NCBI RefSeq assembly: GCF_027627455.1
Contig: NZ_CP115483.1
Coordinates: forward strand, 1,302,001-1,366,000
Origin: Sphingobacterium sp. SYP-B4668
Lineage (GTDB): Bacteria > Bacteroidota > Bacteroidia > Sphingobacteriales > Sphingobacteriaceae
Direction of reading: 5' to 3'
Length of the DNA: 64,000 bases
The position numbers and the translations under genes were made by a program. The notes beneath the pieces were generated by a model that ran no database searches, had not been told where the DNA came from, and saw only the letters and a list, made by a program, of their open reading frames with translations. This document shows, piece by piece, positions 28,792-37,011 of the stretch. The stretch's first letter is position 1. Every line of letters starts with the position of its first letter.

Positions 28792-29361
28792 ATGAAACTA
28801 CATCTTTTATCCGCCATAAGACTGACCCTGGCCACTCTCGTGTTGTTCACGGTCATTTATCCCTTAATTATTTGGAGCATTGCCCAAGTAGCACCCAATC
28901 AAGGCAAAGGCTTTGTCGTACAAAACCGTACCCAGACAGCTGTATTTTACGAAAATATTGGCCAATCCTTTACACAGGACAAGTATTTCTGGTCGAGGCC
29001 CTCAGCTGTAGATTACAACGCAGCAGGATCTGGAGCGAGCAATAAAGGACCTTCCAATTCTGAATATCTTGAAGTGGTAAAGGGACGTATCCAAGCATTT
29101 ATGGTGCATAATCCTGATGTTCAACGGGCACAGATTCCTGTTGACTTAGTTACTGCCAGCGGAAGTGGACTCGATCCACACATCTCTGTCCAGGCAGCAA
29201 CTGTGCAGGTCAGTCGTATTGCCAAAATACGCAATATCCCGACCGATCAGCTCAAGAGGCTTATTGAGCAGCAAGTTGAAAAACCCCTTTTGGGCTTATT
29301 CGGCCCTCAACAGGTCAATGTGTTGCGTCTCAATTTGGCTTTAGATGCGCTTGTCCAATAA
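28792..29361 (+). CDS. kdpC: Potassium-transporting ATPase subunit KdpC
   Basis: A 189-residue protein with one N-terminal membrane helix (LTLATLVLFTVIYPLIIWSI) and a periplasmic domain. Family motifs are YFWSRPSAVDYNAAGSGASN, GSGLDPHISVQAA and QVNVLRLNLALD. KdpC bridges KdpA and KdpB. It follows kdpB by 17 bp; the barrel-protein gene follows after 35 bp. Confidence 0.97.
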   Translation: MKLHLLSAIRLTLATLVLFTVIYPLIIWSIAQVAPNQGKGFVVQNRTQTAVFYENIGQSFTQDKYFWSRPSAVDYNAAGSGASNKGPSNSEYLEVVKGRIQAFMVHNPDVQRAQIPVDLVTASGSGLDPHISVQAATVQVSRIAKIRNIPTDQLKRLIEQQVEKPLLGLFGPQQVNVLRLNLALDALVQ

Positions 29362-29396
29362 CAATATGGTGCAGTCATTAACAATATAATATTAAG

Positions 29397-30491
29397 ATGA
29401 ATCTATTTATAAAATACCTGACATTTGGTGTCATCCTCTCTCCATTGGTCACTCCTGAAAGATCCTATGCGCAGACAACAAGCAACCCACTGATCATTAG
29501 CGGATATGCCGAAGCATACTATACCCAAGATTTTAACAAACCCAGCCAACATATGCGTCCAGGGTTTATATACAGTCACAATCGCGCAAATGAAATCAAT
29601 ATCAATCTCGCGTACATTAAGGCCAATTATACAAGCGAACAGGTGCGGAGCAATCTTGCGCTTGCAGCAGGAACGTATATGAATGCCAATTACAGTGCCG
29701 AACCTGGAGTCTTGAAAAATGTATATGAGGCCAATGTAGGCGTTAAGATCTCTAAGCGACACAATCTTTGGATAGATGCCGGGATCATGCCCTCCCATCT
29801 GGGGTTTGAAAGTGCCGTAGGCAAGGACAACTGGACGTTGACACGCAGTCTTTTTGCTGAAAATTCACCTTACTTCGAAACTGGTGCTAAGATTACCTAT
29901 ACCACTACCGACGATCGTTGGGTTCTGAGCGGGTTGTTTTTGAATGGCTGGCAACGGATACAACGTATAGATGGCAACAGTACTCCTGCATTTGGCCACC
30001 AGCTAACGTTTAAACCCAATGAAAGATTACTTATCAATAGCGGATCATTTGTCGGTAGCGACAAGGCGGATAGTGTCAAGCAGATGCGGTACTTTCATAA
30101 TTTGTATGCCATATACCAGATCACTGACAAATGGGGGGTGACAGCAGGATTTGACTTGGGGGTGCAGCAGAAGGCCAAAGGTAGCGAGGATTACAGCACC
30201 TGGTACACACCTGTATTCGTGACTCGATATTCCCCTAGCCAACGCGTCAATATTGTGGCACGTGCTGAATACTATAAGGATAATGATCAAGTAATCATAT
30301 CCACAGGGACCGACCGTGGATTTCAGACTACTGGATTTTCTTTAAATGTGGATTATGTAATATTGGCCAATGTGATGTGGAGGACAGAATTGCGTAATTT
30401 GAAAAGTAAAGATGCTATTTTTACAAATAGGAATACAGAACCGACCGATAATAGTCTGACGGCGACTACAGCATTGACTTTTAGCTTCTAG
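29397..30491 (+). CDS. Outer-membrane beta-barrel porin-like protein of the kdp operon
   Basis: A 364-residue protein with a signal peptide ending YAQ, then a barrel of repeated aromatic strands ending TATTALTFSF with terminal Phe, as outer-membrane proteins do. The N-terminal phrase GYAEAYYTQDFNKPS and HNRANEININLAYI are seen in a Bacteroidota porin family (from memory). It sits between kdpC and kdpD, 35 and 30 bp apart, so is very likely cotranscribed and would give potassium a route across the outer membrane (inference). Confidence 0.8.
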   Translation: MNLFIKYLTFGVILSPLVTPERSYAQTTSNPLIISGYAEAYYTQDFNKPSQHMRPGFIYSHNRANEININLAYIKANYTSEQVRSNLALAAGTYMNANYSAEPGVLKNVYEANVGVKISKRHNLWIDAGIMPSHLGFESAVGKDNWTLTRSLFAENSPYFETGAKITYTTTDDRWVLSGLFLNGWQRIQRIDGNSTPAFGHQLTFKPNERLLINSGSFVGSDKADSVKQMRYFHNLYAIYQITDKWGVTAGFDLGVQQKAKGSEDYSTWYTPVFVTRYSPSQRVNIVARAEYYKDNDQVIISTGTDRGFQTTGFSLNVDYVILANVMWRTELRNLKSKDAIFTNRNTEPTDNSLTATTALTFSF

Positions 30492-30521
30492 GACGTTGTA
30501 AGTGGCAAGGATAACGTTTAT

Positions 30522-31646
30522 ATGGATAACGATAGAAAAAACGCCGAATATTTCCTTTCCTTGATTAAAAAATCGAGGAAAGGAAAATTTAAGATTTATA
30601 TCGGCATGAGTGCCGGTGTAGGAAAGACCTATAGAATGCTTCAAGAGGCACATGCCCTGCTGCGGACAGGAATCGATGTGAAAATTGGTTATATAGAGAC
30701 GCACCATAGAGCCGAAACCCATGAATTGAGTATAGGATTGCCGACAATCCCAAGGCGCAAGTCCTTTTATAAAGGAAAGGAATTGGAGGAAATGGATGTT
30801 CAGGCTATTCTCAATGTAAGACCTGAAGTTGTACTGGTTGACGAACTGGCCCATTCCAATATAGAAGGTAGTAAAAATGAAAAGCGCTGGCAGGATGTCA
30901 TTGAGATTCTAGAAGCGGGGATTAGCGTCATTAGCGCAGTCAATATTCAGCATATTGAGAGCCTTAATGAAGAGGTTCGGGGTATCACGGGTATAGAAGT
31001 CAAAGAGCGGATTCCCGATCGAGTGATTACTATGGCAGACGAGGTCGTCAATATTGACTTGACGGCTGAAGATTTGATCATCCGTCTCAAAGAGGGGAAA
31101 ATATATCCACAGGATAAGATAAAGACCGCACTGGCTAATTTTTTTCAGAACAATCATATTCTTCAACTTAGACAACTTGCGCTTAAAGAGGTCGCGAGCC
31201 ATGTCGTCAGGCAAGTTGATCATGTTGTGCCTCGCGACGGGAAAAATAAGCACGACCGATTTTTAGCCTGTATTGGAAGTGACGCCAAAAAAGCTAAAAA
31301 TGTAATTCGAAAGACCGCTCGACTAGCCAGTTACTATGGAGGGGATTGGTTTGTCCTATACGTGCAGACGCCACGAGAAGATGTGCATAAGATACCTTTA
31401 GATAAGCAAAGGATGCTGATTAATAATTTTAAGTTAGCGACCGAGTTAGGGGGCAAAGTATTACAGGTGAAGGACCGTAAAGTGCCCAACGCAATTATGG
31501 AGCAGGTTACTAAGATGAATATTACAACTGTATGTATTGGTAAACCCAAATTGTCTCTTATTCGTATTATATGGGCTACTGGAGTGTTCAACGAGTTGCT
31601 AAAGAAACTTTCCTCCGCGAATATAGATTTGGTAATTCTCTCCTAA
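30522..31646 (+). CDS. kdpD: KdpD N-terminal sensor module, without kinase half
   Basis: A 374-residue protein equal to the cytoplasmic first half of KdpD. The KdpD domain has Walker A GMSAGVGKT (residues 28-36) and Walker B VDELAH (106-111), then a universal-stress-protein-like domain from about 245 to the end. The DUF4118 four-helix membrane part, GAF and kinase domains of full KdpD are absent, and the stop is clean rather than a frameshift. In full KdpD this half binds nucleotides and tunes kinase output. A separate kinase follows 178 bp downstream. The split form appears to recur in Bacteroidota (from memory). Confidence 0.93.
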   Translation: MDNDRKNAEYFLSLIKKSRKGKFKIYIGMSAGVGKTYRMLQEAHALLRTGIDVKIGYIETHHRAETHELSIGLPTIPRRKSFYKGKELEEMDVQAILNVRPEVVLVDELAHSNIEGSKNEKRWQDVIEILEAGISVISAVNIQHIESLNEEVRGITGIEVKERIPDRVITMADEVVNIDLTAEDLIIRLKEGKIYPQDKIKTALANFFQNNHILQLRQLALKEVASHVVRQVDHVVPRDGKNKHDRFLACIGSDAKKAKNVIRKTARLASYYGGDWFVLYVQTPREDVHKIPLDKQRMLINNFKLATELGGKVLQVKDRKVPNAIMEQVTKMNITTVCIGKPKLSLIRIIWATGVFNELLKKLSSANIDLVILS

Positions 31647-31824
31647 TTGAAAACGGATTCGGCAGAGGTATCTTAAATCGTTTGAATAAGATGTAAGTTT
31701 GTTAGGGTAATGAGGTGAAATAAGTAAATTAAGAGGATGAAACCAAGATAGTAAATAATAGGGATACATGGAGCAATCATTATTTACGCGGGCTCTCATC
31801 AGCAATCGAAAAGAAAATAATAGG

Positions 31825-33552
31825 ATGAAAATTAAAGCAAAGTTGACCCTCGGGGTCGGATCCTTATTTTTATTAATAATATTATTGGCCGGGGTGAGTA
31901 CCTATTATGTCAATAGCCTAAAGAAGGATACTAAGAATATTCTGCGTGCCAACTATAATACATTGGAATACGGCCGTGGAATGTTGTTGACATTGGACGA
32001 AATCCAGAAAGATCCCACCGCCATTGAGGTATTTGAATCTAATTTGCAGAAGCAGATTCAAAATGAGACAGAGCCTGGGGAGAAGGAGGCTACCGAACAA
32101 ATTGTGAAGCACTTTGACGCCTTGAAAAAGGATCAGAATGATTCTGCTCTATTTGTATTTTTAAGAAGAGACATTACCGAGGTAATGCGACTCAATATGG
32201 AGGCAATCGTGCGCAAGAGCGATGTTGCTAATAATACGGCTGAATCCGCAATTGTGTGGATATCGGTCACTGGGGCGCTTTGTTTTTTATTCGCATTTGT
32301 TCTGTTGGTTAATCTGCCTGGCAATATTGCCGATCCTATCAAAGAACTCACGGTCAGTATTAAACAAATAGCTGCACAGCAATATGGCCAGCGAGTGCAT
32401 TTTGAGGGACATAGTGAGTTTGGAGAATTGGCCCAATCTTTTAATACGATGGCGCAGAAACTGGAAGAATATTCGAATAGCAAGTTGGCGAATATTATGA
32501 AAGAAAAAACCCGGATCGAAACGCTAATTAATAATATGCATGATCCAGTGATTGGTATTGACGAGCATAAAAAGATACTCTTTGCCAATGAAGAAGCGCT
32601 AAAAGTGGCCGGTCTAAATTGGCTGGAAATACAAGGTCGGCAAATCCAAGATATTGCAGTTTCTAATGATTTAGTCCGCTCGCTGATTACAGATTTGGTG
32701 GCTGGTCACTCCGTGTCAACAAATGGGGAGCCAATTAAGATTGCCGCAGATGGCAAGCAGCAATATTTTGATAAGGAAGTGTTAGACATCAATATCGTAC
32801 CTACCGGAGAGCAGACACCTCAGCTCATTGGTCATGTGATTTTACTCAAAAATATTACACCCTTTAAGGAACTTGATTTTGCGAAAACAAATTTCATTGC
32901 AACGGTTTCACACGAACTGAAGACACCGATTTCTTCGATTAAGATGAGTCTCAATATATTGAATCATGTGCGTACAGGGACGCTCAATGAAGAGCAGCAG
33001 CAACTCCTGGAAAGTATAGGCGATGATAGCGAAAGATTGCTCAAAATTACCTCTGAATTGTTAAATATGTCCCAAGTGGAGACGGGTAATATCCAATTGA
33101 ACATACAGCAAGCCGATCCTACACATATCTTAAAGTATGCGCTTGAGGCTACCAAGGTCTCTGCCGATCAAAAGATGCTACAGGTTACCACCGTAGTGGA
33201 TGCAAATCTGCCTGTGTTGAGTGTCGATCCAGAAAAAACGGCATGGGTACTCACTAATTTCATTACCAACGCTATTCGCTATGCTCCTGAGCAAACGGAG
33301 ATTATTGTATCACTATGCCGTGACAACGATCGGATTCTATTTTCTGTTCGGGATTTCGGTCCGGGAATAGATCATCGGTATCAGGAGCGCATATTCGAAC
33401 GCTATTTCCAAATCCCGGGTAGCTCAAAGGCTGGGACGGGTTTGGGATTGGCAATCAGTAAGGAATTTATAGAAAATCAAGGTGGACGAATAGGTGTGGA
33501 CAGCGAGCAAGGAATGGGGAGTACTTTTTATTTCTATTTCCCTATCCGATAA
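31825..33552 (+). CDS. HAMP/PAS sensor histidine kinase, partner of split KdpD
   Basis: A 575-residue membrane kinase. Membrane helices are near residues 8-30 and 143-165, enclosing a periplasmic sensor of about 110 residues; HAMP, PAS, HisKA with His363 in TVSHELKTPISS, and an ATPase domain with NAIRYAP and GTGLGLAIS follow. The ATG at 31825 (MKIKAKLTL) is chosen since it opens the first membrane helix; a 19-codon extension is possible. It lacks KdpD-specific domains. Its likely target is the sigma-54 activator at 22393, at the other end of the locus; no other response regulator is nearby. Confidence 0.9.
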   Translation: MKIKAKLTLGVGSLFLLIILLAGVSTYYVNSLKKDTKNILRANYNTLEYGRGMLLTLDEIQKDPTAIEVFESNLQKQIQNETEPGEKEATEQIVKHFDALKKDQNDSALFVFLRRDITEVMRLNMEAIVRKSDVANNTAESAIVWISVTGALCFLFAFVLLVNLPGNIADPIKELTVSIKQIAAQQYGQRVHFEGHSEFGELAQSFNTMAQKLEEYSNSKLANIMKEKTRIETLINNMHDPVIGIDEHKKILFANEEALKVAGLNWLEIQGRQIQDIAVSNDLVRSLITDLVAGHSVSTNGEPIKIAADGKQQYFDKEVLDINIVPTGEQTPQLIGHVILLKNITPFKELDFAKTNFIATVSHELKTPISSIKMSLNILNHVRTGTLNEEQQQLLESIGDDSERLLKITSELLNMSQVETGNIQLNIQQADPTHILKYALEATKVSADQKMLQVTTVVDANLPVLSVDPEKTAWVLTNFITNAIRYAPEQTEIIVSLCRDNDRILFSVRDFGPGIDHRYQERIFERYFQIPGSSKAGTGLGLAISKEFIENQGGRIGVDSEQGMGSTFYFYFPIR

Positions 33553-33612
33553 TAAGATAGTTCTCGCAGATTGCTAGATGGCGCTATTGGCAAGTTTCCT
33601 GTGGTCGAACGT

Positions 33613-33646
33613 TTGCTGCTTATTCTCACTGGAAAATAAGCAGCAA
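33613..33646. terminator. Hairpin between convergent kinase and GNAT genes
   Basis: Perfect 12-bp arms (33613-33624 and 33635-33646) with a 10-base loop. There is no T run on either side, so the terminator call is uncertain. Confidence 0.45.
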
Positions 33647-33660
33647 GGTCAGGATAGAGA

Positions 33661-33942
33661 CTAAAAAAGTACATCTTTAATTTCTGGCGTCTTGTCGAAA
33701 ACGGATTTTGCAAAGGGACAGAGGGGCAATATTTTTATGTTGTTTTCCCGCGCGTAGGATACGATTTCCAATACAATCTTCTTTCCGATGGATTGGCCGC
33801 GATACGCATCGCTCACATCTGTATGATCAATGATAATCTTGGTGTCTCCGGCATGGGTATAGGTTACTCTACCTGCTTCTTTCTCGTTGTCGATCATAGA
33901 GAAGTAACCCTTTTGAGTGTCTTTAATGTGTTTGATTTCCAT
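33661..33942 (-). CDS. Small YjdJ-type GNAT-like acetyltransferase
   Basis: A 93-residue minimal GNAT domain (COG2388 type). It has a single acetyl-CoA loop AYRGQSIGKKIV near residues 46-57 and ILPLCPFAKSVFDKTPEI at the end, the CPF region typical of the group. The substrate is unknown. It is monocistronic, convergent with the kinase gene. Confidence 0.85.
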   Translation of the reverse strand: MEIKHIKDTQKGYFSMIDNEKEAGRVTYTHAGDTKIIIDHTDVSDAYRGQSIGKKIVLEIVSYARENNIKILPLCPFAKSVFDKTPEIKDVLF

Positions 33943-34016
33943 GTTTTTTATTTTTTAATAATCGTATATGTTGTCTTAACCTGTAATATGTATCATCTAT
34001 TTTCTTTTTCTTCTCA

Positions 34017-34024
34017 CAAAGGTA
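34017..34024 (-). promoter_or_regulatory. Promoter -7 box for the small acetyltransferase
   Basis: TACCTTTG on the minus strand, 74 bases before the ATG at 33942. No -33 TTG at the right spacing. Confidence 0.3.
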
Positions 34025-34205
34025 CTACCCGATTTGGCAATACATATTGATATAGGTTAAGAAATCGTGTTAGCATGCGCAAACATTTTTTTATTGGAGT
34101 CTTACCGATACTGTGTCAACCACGCTATGGCGACAGTATGAGGATTGGAAGTACCAAAAGACATTATGGCCACGACCCACTACTAATCAGCAACCACCAG
34201 AATTA

Positions 34206-34799
34206 CTAGCGATTGAAATTTTTATGTGCAAGGTCTTTTCGCACCCGACTCAGGCTTTCTGGGGTGATGCCTAGATAAGATGCAATCAAAATCTGCGGAA
34301 CACGTAGTGTCAGGTTAGGGTATATCTTAATAAAATCGAGATAACGCTGCTCAGCTGTCGCACTGAGCAATAAGGTGATTCTTTTTTGGAGATGCCGAAT
34401 ATGGTTGTGTAGCGATTTATTGTTAAACTCTAAAAAAGATTGGTTTTCCTTGGCCAACTGTACAATGAATTCTTCATCGATTTGTACAACTTTACTATCC
34501 TCTATAGCTTGGATATAATAATCAGAAGGGAGACCAAAATAGACACTGCCTCTATCGGAGACGATCCAATTTTCTGGAGCGAACTGCAAAATATGCTCTT
34601 TACCTTTGTCATCAATGGAATATTGCTTGAGTAGACCTTCTTCTACAAAATAAGATAGTTTGCCTACTTCGCCGGCCCGCAGTAGATAGTTTCCCTTTTT
34701 TACGGTCAATACTCTACAATTCATGACCAAGTGTTCTATGGTTTGAGTATCTATATCTGTATTGGATGTCAGATATCCGGAATAAGAGAAATTTTTCAT
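34206..34799 (-). CDS. Crp/Fnr-family transcription regulator
   Basis: A 197-residue regulator. The N-terminal cyclic-nucleotide-binding-type barrel is at about residues 20-115 (KKGNYLLRAGEVGKLSYFVEEGLLK), followed by a dimer helix and a C-terminal DNA-binding segment (VPQILIASYLGITPESLSRVRK). The phosphate-binding cassette of true cAMP receptors is not conserved, as in most Bacteroidota members, so the ligand is unknown. A 26-bp near-palindrome lies just upstream of its start, suggesting autoregulation. Confidence 0.9.
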   Translation of the reverse strand: MKNFSYSGYLTSNTDIDTQTIEHLVMNCRVLTVKKGNYLLRAGEVGKLSYFVEEGLLKQYSIDDKGKEHILQFAPENWIVSDRGSVYFGLPSDYYIQAIEDSKVVQIDEEFIVQLAKENQSFLEFNNKSLHNHIRHLQKRITLLLSATAEQRYLDFIKIYPNLTLRVPQILIASYLGITPESLSRVRKDLAHKNFNR

Positions 34800-35172
34800 C
34801 GAAATGTTATTTGTTTAATGTCCTAAAATATTAATATTATTTAGGAACGGAAAATTAGCAAGTATGTAGGTGTATCTCTTGATATTGAAAAGACAATTAT
34901 TAGGTCTAAATGGTTGCTTTCTAGCTATAAGGCAAATCTTTTTAGTGCAAGGGACGACCGATATGATATTTTTTTCAATTAAAAGATTATATTGCATCGA
35001 TAACACTTGTTTTTCGATATGAGATAGTTGTTTGCCAAAATTTATGCCATCAATAATTTCGGAACTATAAATGGAGACTTATAGGTACCTAGGGTAAACG
35101 AACAAAATCTAAGGATATTTTATTACACTCAAATAAAGCAGGTTTTGTCGCAATAGCAAACAAATTGTTCGG
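34800..35172. other. Crp/ECF intergenic region
   Basis: 373 bp between divergent genes. Apart from the near-palindrome at 34821-34846 I see no gene, RNA or consensus TAnnTTTG box. A 63-codon open frame on the minus strand lacks any family resemblance and is not called. Confidence 0.5.
34821..34846. promoter_or_regulatory. Palindromic operator candidate upstream of the Crp/Fnr gene
   Basis: A 26-bp near-palindrome starting TCCTAAA and ending TTTAGGA, with an AT-rich centre; 8 of 10 outer positions pair. It lies 21 bases before the regulator's ATG. The symmetry suits a dimeric regulator; autoregulation is inference. Confidence 0.5.
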
Positions 35173-35730
35173 ATGAAAAATAGACTTGCCTATCGACTAC
35201 TTTGGGAACGCATACGGAATGGCGATGAAGATGCATTTTTCGATCTTTATAAATCGTTGTATTATGAGTTGGTCAATTTTGGTGTACGTACGAGTGGTGA
35301 CGTGGATTTATCTAGTGAAGCAACAGATCAAGTATTTGTGACGATTTGGGAGAAGAGGGAAAAATTGGAACGTGTAGAAAATGTTCAAGCCTATCTCATA
35401 ACTTTTCTAAAGAGAAAAATTCTAAGACTACTCGAAAAACAGAATAAAATCAATAAAGCCCTTCAAAATGTAAAAGCCGAGGACGATTGGTTTGAGATGC
35501 CATACGAAGAGTTTATCATACAGGTCCAAACCAATGAATGGATTCAACATCGATTAAAAGAAGCCTTGGATAAATTGACTTTCAGACAAAAGCAACTTAT
35601 CCATTTGAAATTTTTCGAAGGGCTTACCTATGAGCAGATTGCCTCACGTACTCAGCAAACAATTAAGACTGCGTATAATACCGTCTATGATGCGTTGAAG
35701 ATTCTGCGAGAGGAATTAAAAGATATTTAA
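35173..35730 (+). CDS. ECF RNA polymerase sigma factor (SusCD module 1)
   Basis: A 185-residue ECF sigma factor. Region 2 is around residues 20-90 (DEDAFFDLYKSLY, then VFVTIWEKREKL) and region 4 at about 130-180 (LTFRQKQLIHLKFFEGLTYEQIASRTQQTIKTAYNT written in part). It should direct polymerase to the following susCD genes once released by the FecR protein encoded 89 bp downstream. Typical of Bacteroidota cell-surface signalling modules. Confidence 0.93.
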   Translation: MKNRLAYRLLWERIRNGDEDAFFDLYKSLYYELVNFGVRTSGDVDLSSEATDQVFVTIWEKREKLERVENVQAYLITFLKRKILRLLEKQNKINKALQNVKAEDDWFEMPYEEFIIQVQTNEWIQHRLKEALDKLTFRQKQLIHLKFFEGLTYEQIASRTQQTIKTAYNTVYDALKILREELKDI

Positions 35731-35819
35731 TTATCTAGTTGTCAGTGTTTTGTGTTTTTATTTTATTTTTCCTTAGGAAATTTTCAAATTCTAAGGCACT
35801 ATAAAGTAAATAGCACCAA

Positions 35820-36899
35820 ATGATAAACAATAAATATGAAAACGTTGAAGATTTTCTAATCGATAATACTTTTCAAGAGTATTGTGCTGGGGACAATCAA
35901 CAATGTATCCAATACTGGACTAATTATCTGCATAAGCACCCTGAACAGGAGGCCACGATGATACAGGCAAAGAGATTGTATCACATCCTCGTTGGCAACA
36001 AAAGACCCTTGGATGCTCAGGTTGGTAAGTTGAAAGCCGATATTCAGGCACTTGCTCCTATCCCAACCATTACTAAATTTCAATTTTCATTTTGGATTAA
36101 AACTGCTGCCGCACTAGTCATATTGACAGGCGGATTGCTTTGGGCTATCCAAAGATCTAGCGTAGAGGGTGTCGCTTCCCAACAGCGAGACGTCAGCTAC
36201 GTGACTGCCAATGGCGAAAAGAAAACTATTGAATTGGCAGATGGTAGTAAGGTGACGCTAAATGCTGGAAGTAAATTGTTTATGGACAAGGGATTTAATG
36301 TGAATGAAAGGCATGTCCACTTGACAGGGGAAGCTTTCTTTGATGTCAGTAGTAACAAGGAAAAACCATTTATAGTGCATACACAGGATTTTGATATTCG
36401 CGTATTGGGGACATCCTTCAATGTAAAGGCTTATCCCGAAGAGACTACTTCAGAAGCGGTATTGATCCATGGGCTCATTGAAATGAAAAGCAAGAGAGGC
36501 AATGAAAATCTAGTGCTGTTGAAGCCCAATCAAAAAGTGACGATATACAAAGCTGAGGAAAAAATTGAAGGCAAAGAGAGTGTGAAGAAAGTGAAAAAAT
36601 CGCAACTTAAGGAGATTGCGATACAAGATTTAGAACCCGAAGAAGATAACTTGACATTACCGGATGTTGCCTGGAAAGAGAATCGTCTGGAAATTATTGA
36701 TCAAGACTTCTCCTCGTTGCAACATGTGTTAGAGCGTTGGTATGATGTCGAAATCCAGCTGCAAGACGAACACCTACAGGACTATAGATTTACAGCCACC
36801 TTTAACAAAGAGCGTATCGATCAAGTATTAAATGCCTTACAAAAAGTACAACCCTTTAAATATAAGATATATGGAAAAAAAATAACGATTTACAAGTAA
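35820..36899 (+). CDS. FecR-family anti-sigma factor (module 1)
   Basis: A 359-residue inner-membrane protein. It has a cytoplasmic anti-sigma segment, one membrane helix near residues 95-113 (KTAAALVILTGGLLWAI), and a periplasmic FecR domain (LADGSKVTLNAGSKL, HLTGEAFFDV, LGTSFNVKAYPE). A C-terminal domain (DVAWKENRLEIIDQDFSSL, then YKIYGKKITIYK) should contact the signalling domain of the SusC partner. It transmits ligand binding at the outer membrane to the ECF sigma factor. A 10-bp hairpin separates it from susC. Confidence 0.94.
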   Translation: MINNKYENVEDFLIDNTFQEYCAGDNQQCIQYWTNYLHKHPEQEATMIQAKRLYHILVGNKRPLDAQVGKLKADIQALAPIPTITKFQFSFWIKTAAALVILTGGLLWAIQRSSVEGVASQQRDVSYVTANGEKKTIELADGSKVTLNAGSKLFMDKGFNVNERHVHLTGEAFFDVSSNKEKPFIVHTQDFDIRVLGTSFNVKAYPEETTSEAVLIHGLIEMKSKRGNENLVLLKPNQKVTIYKAEEKIEGKESVKKVKKSQLKEIAIQDLEPEEDNLTLPDVAWKENRLEIIDQDFSSLQHVLERWYDVEIQLQDEHLQDYRFTATFNKERIDQVLNALQKVQPFKYKIYGKKITIYK

Positions 36900-36904
36900 A
36901 AGAA

Positions 36905-36930
36905 AAGGATGGTGGTCCAACACCATCCTT
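36905..36930 (+). other. Hairpin between fecR and susC (module 1)
   Basis: Perfect 10-bp arms AAGGATGGTG and CACCATCCTT with a 6-base loop. No T run follows, so it may be an attenuator or mRNA-end stabiliser rather than a terminator. Confidence 0.5.
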
Positions 36931-37011
36931 CCAAAGTGATTATCAAACCGGCAGTCCCATCTAAGCTAAAAAACGAGCTGCCAAGTTTAAACTTTAACCA
37001 AGTACCAAAAT

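Noticed and set aside
30522..31646. KdpD as a pseudogene truncated by frameshift
   Set aside because: The stop is at a domain boundary, the gap downstream shows no kinase remnants, and a full kinase gene follows; a genuine split form is likelier.
34815..35006. 63-codon minus-strand frame upstream of the Crp/Fnr gene
   Set aside because: Overlaps the palindrome, has low-complexity composition and no family resemblance.
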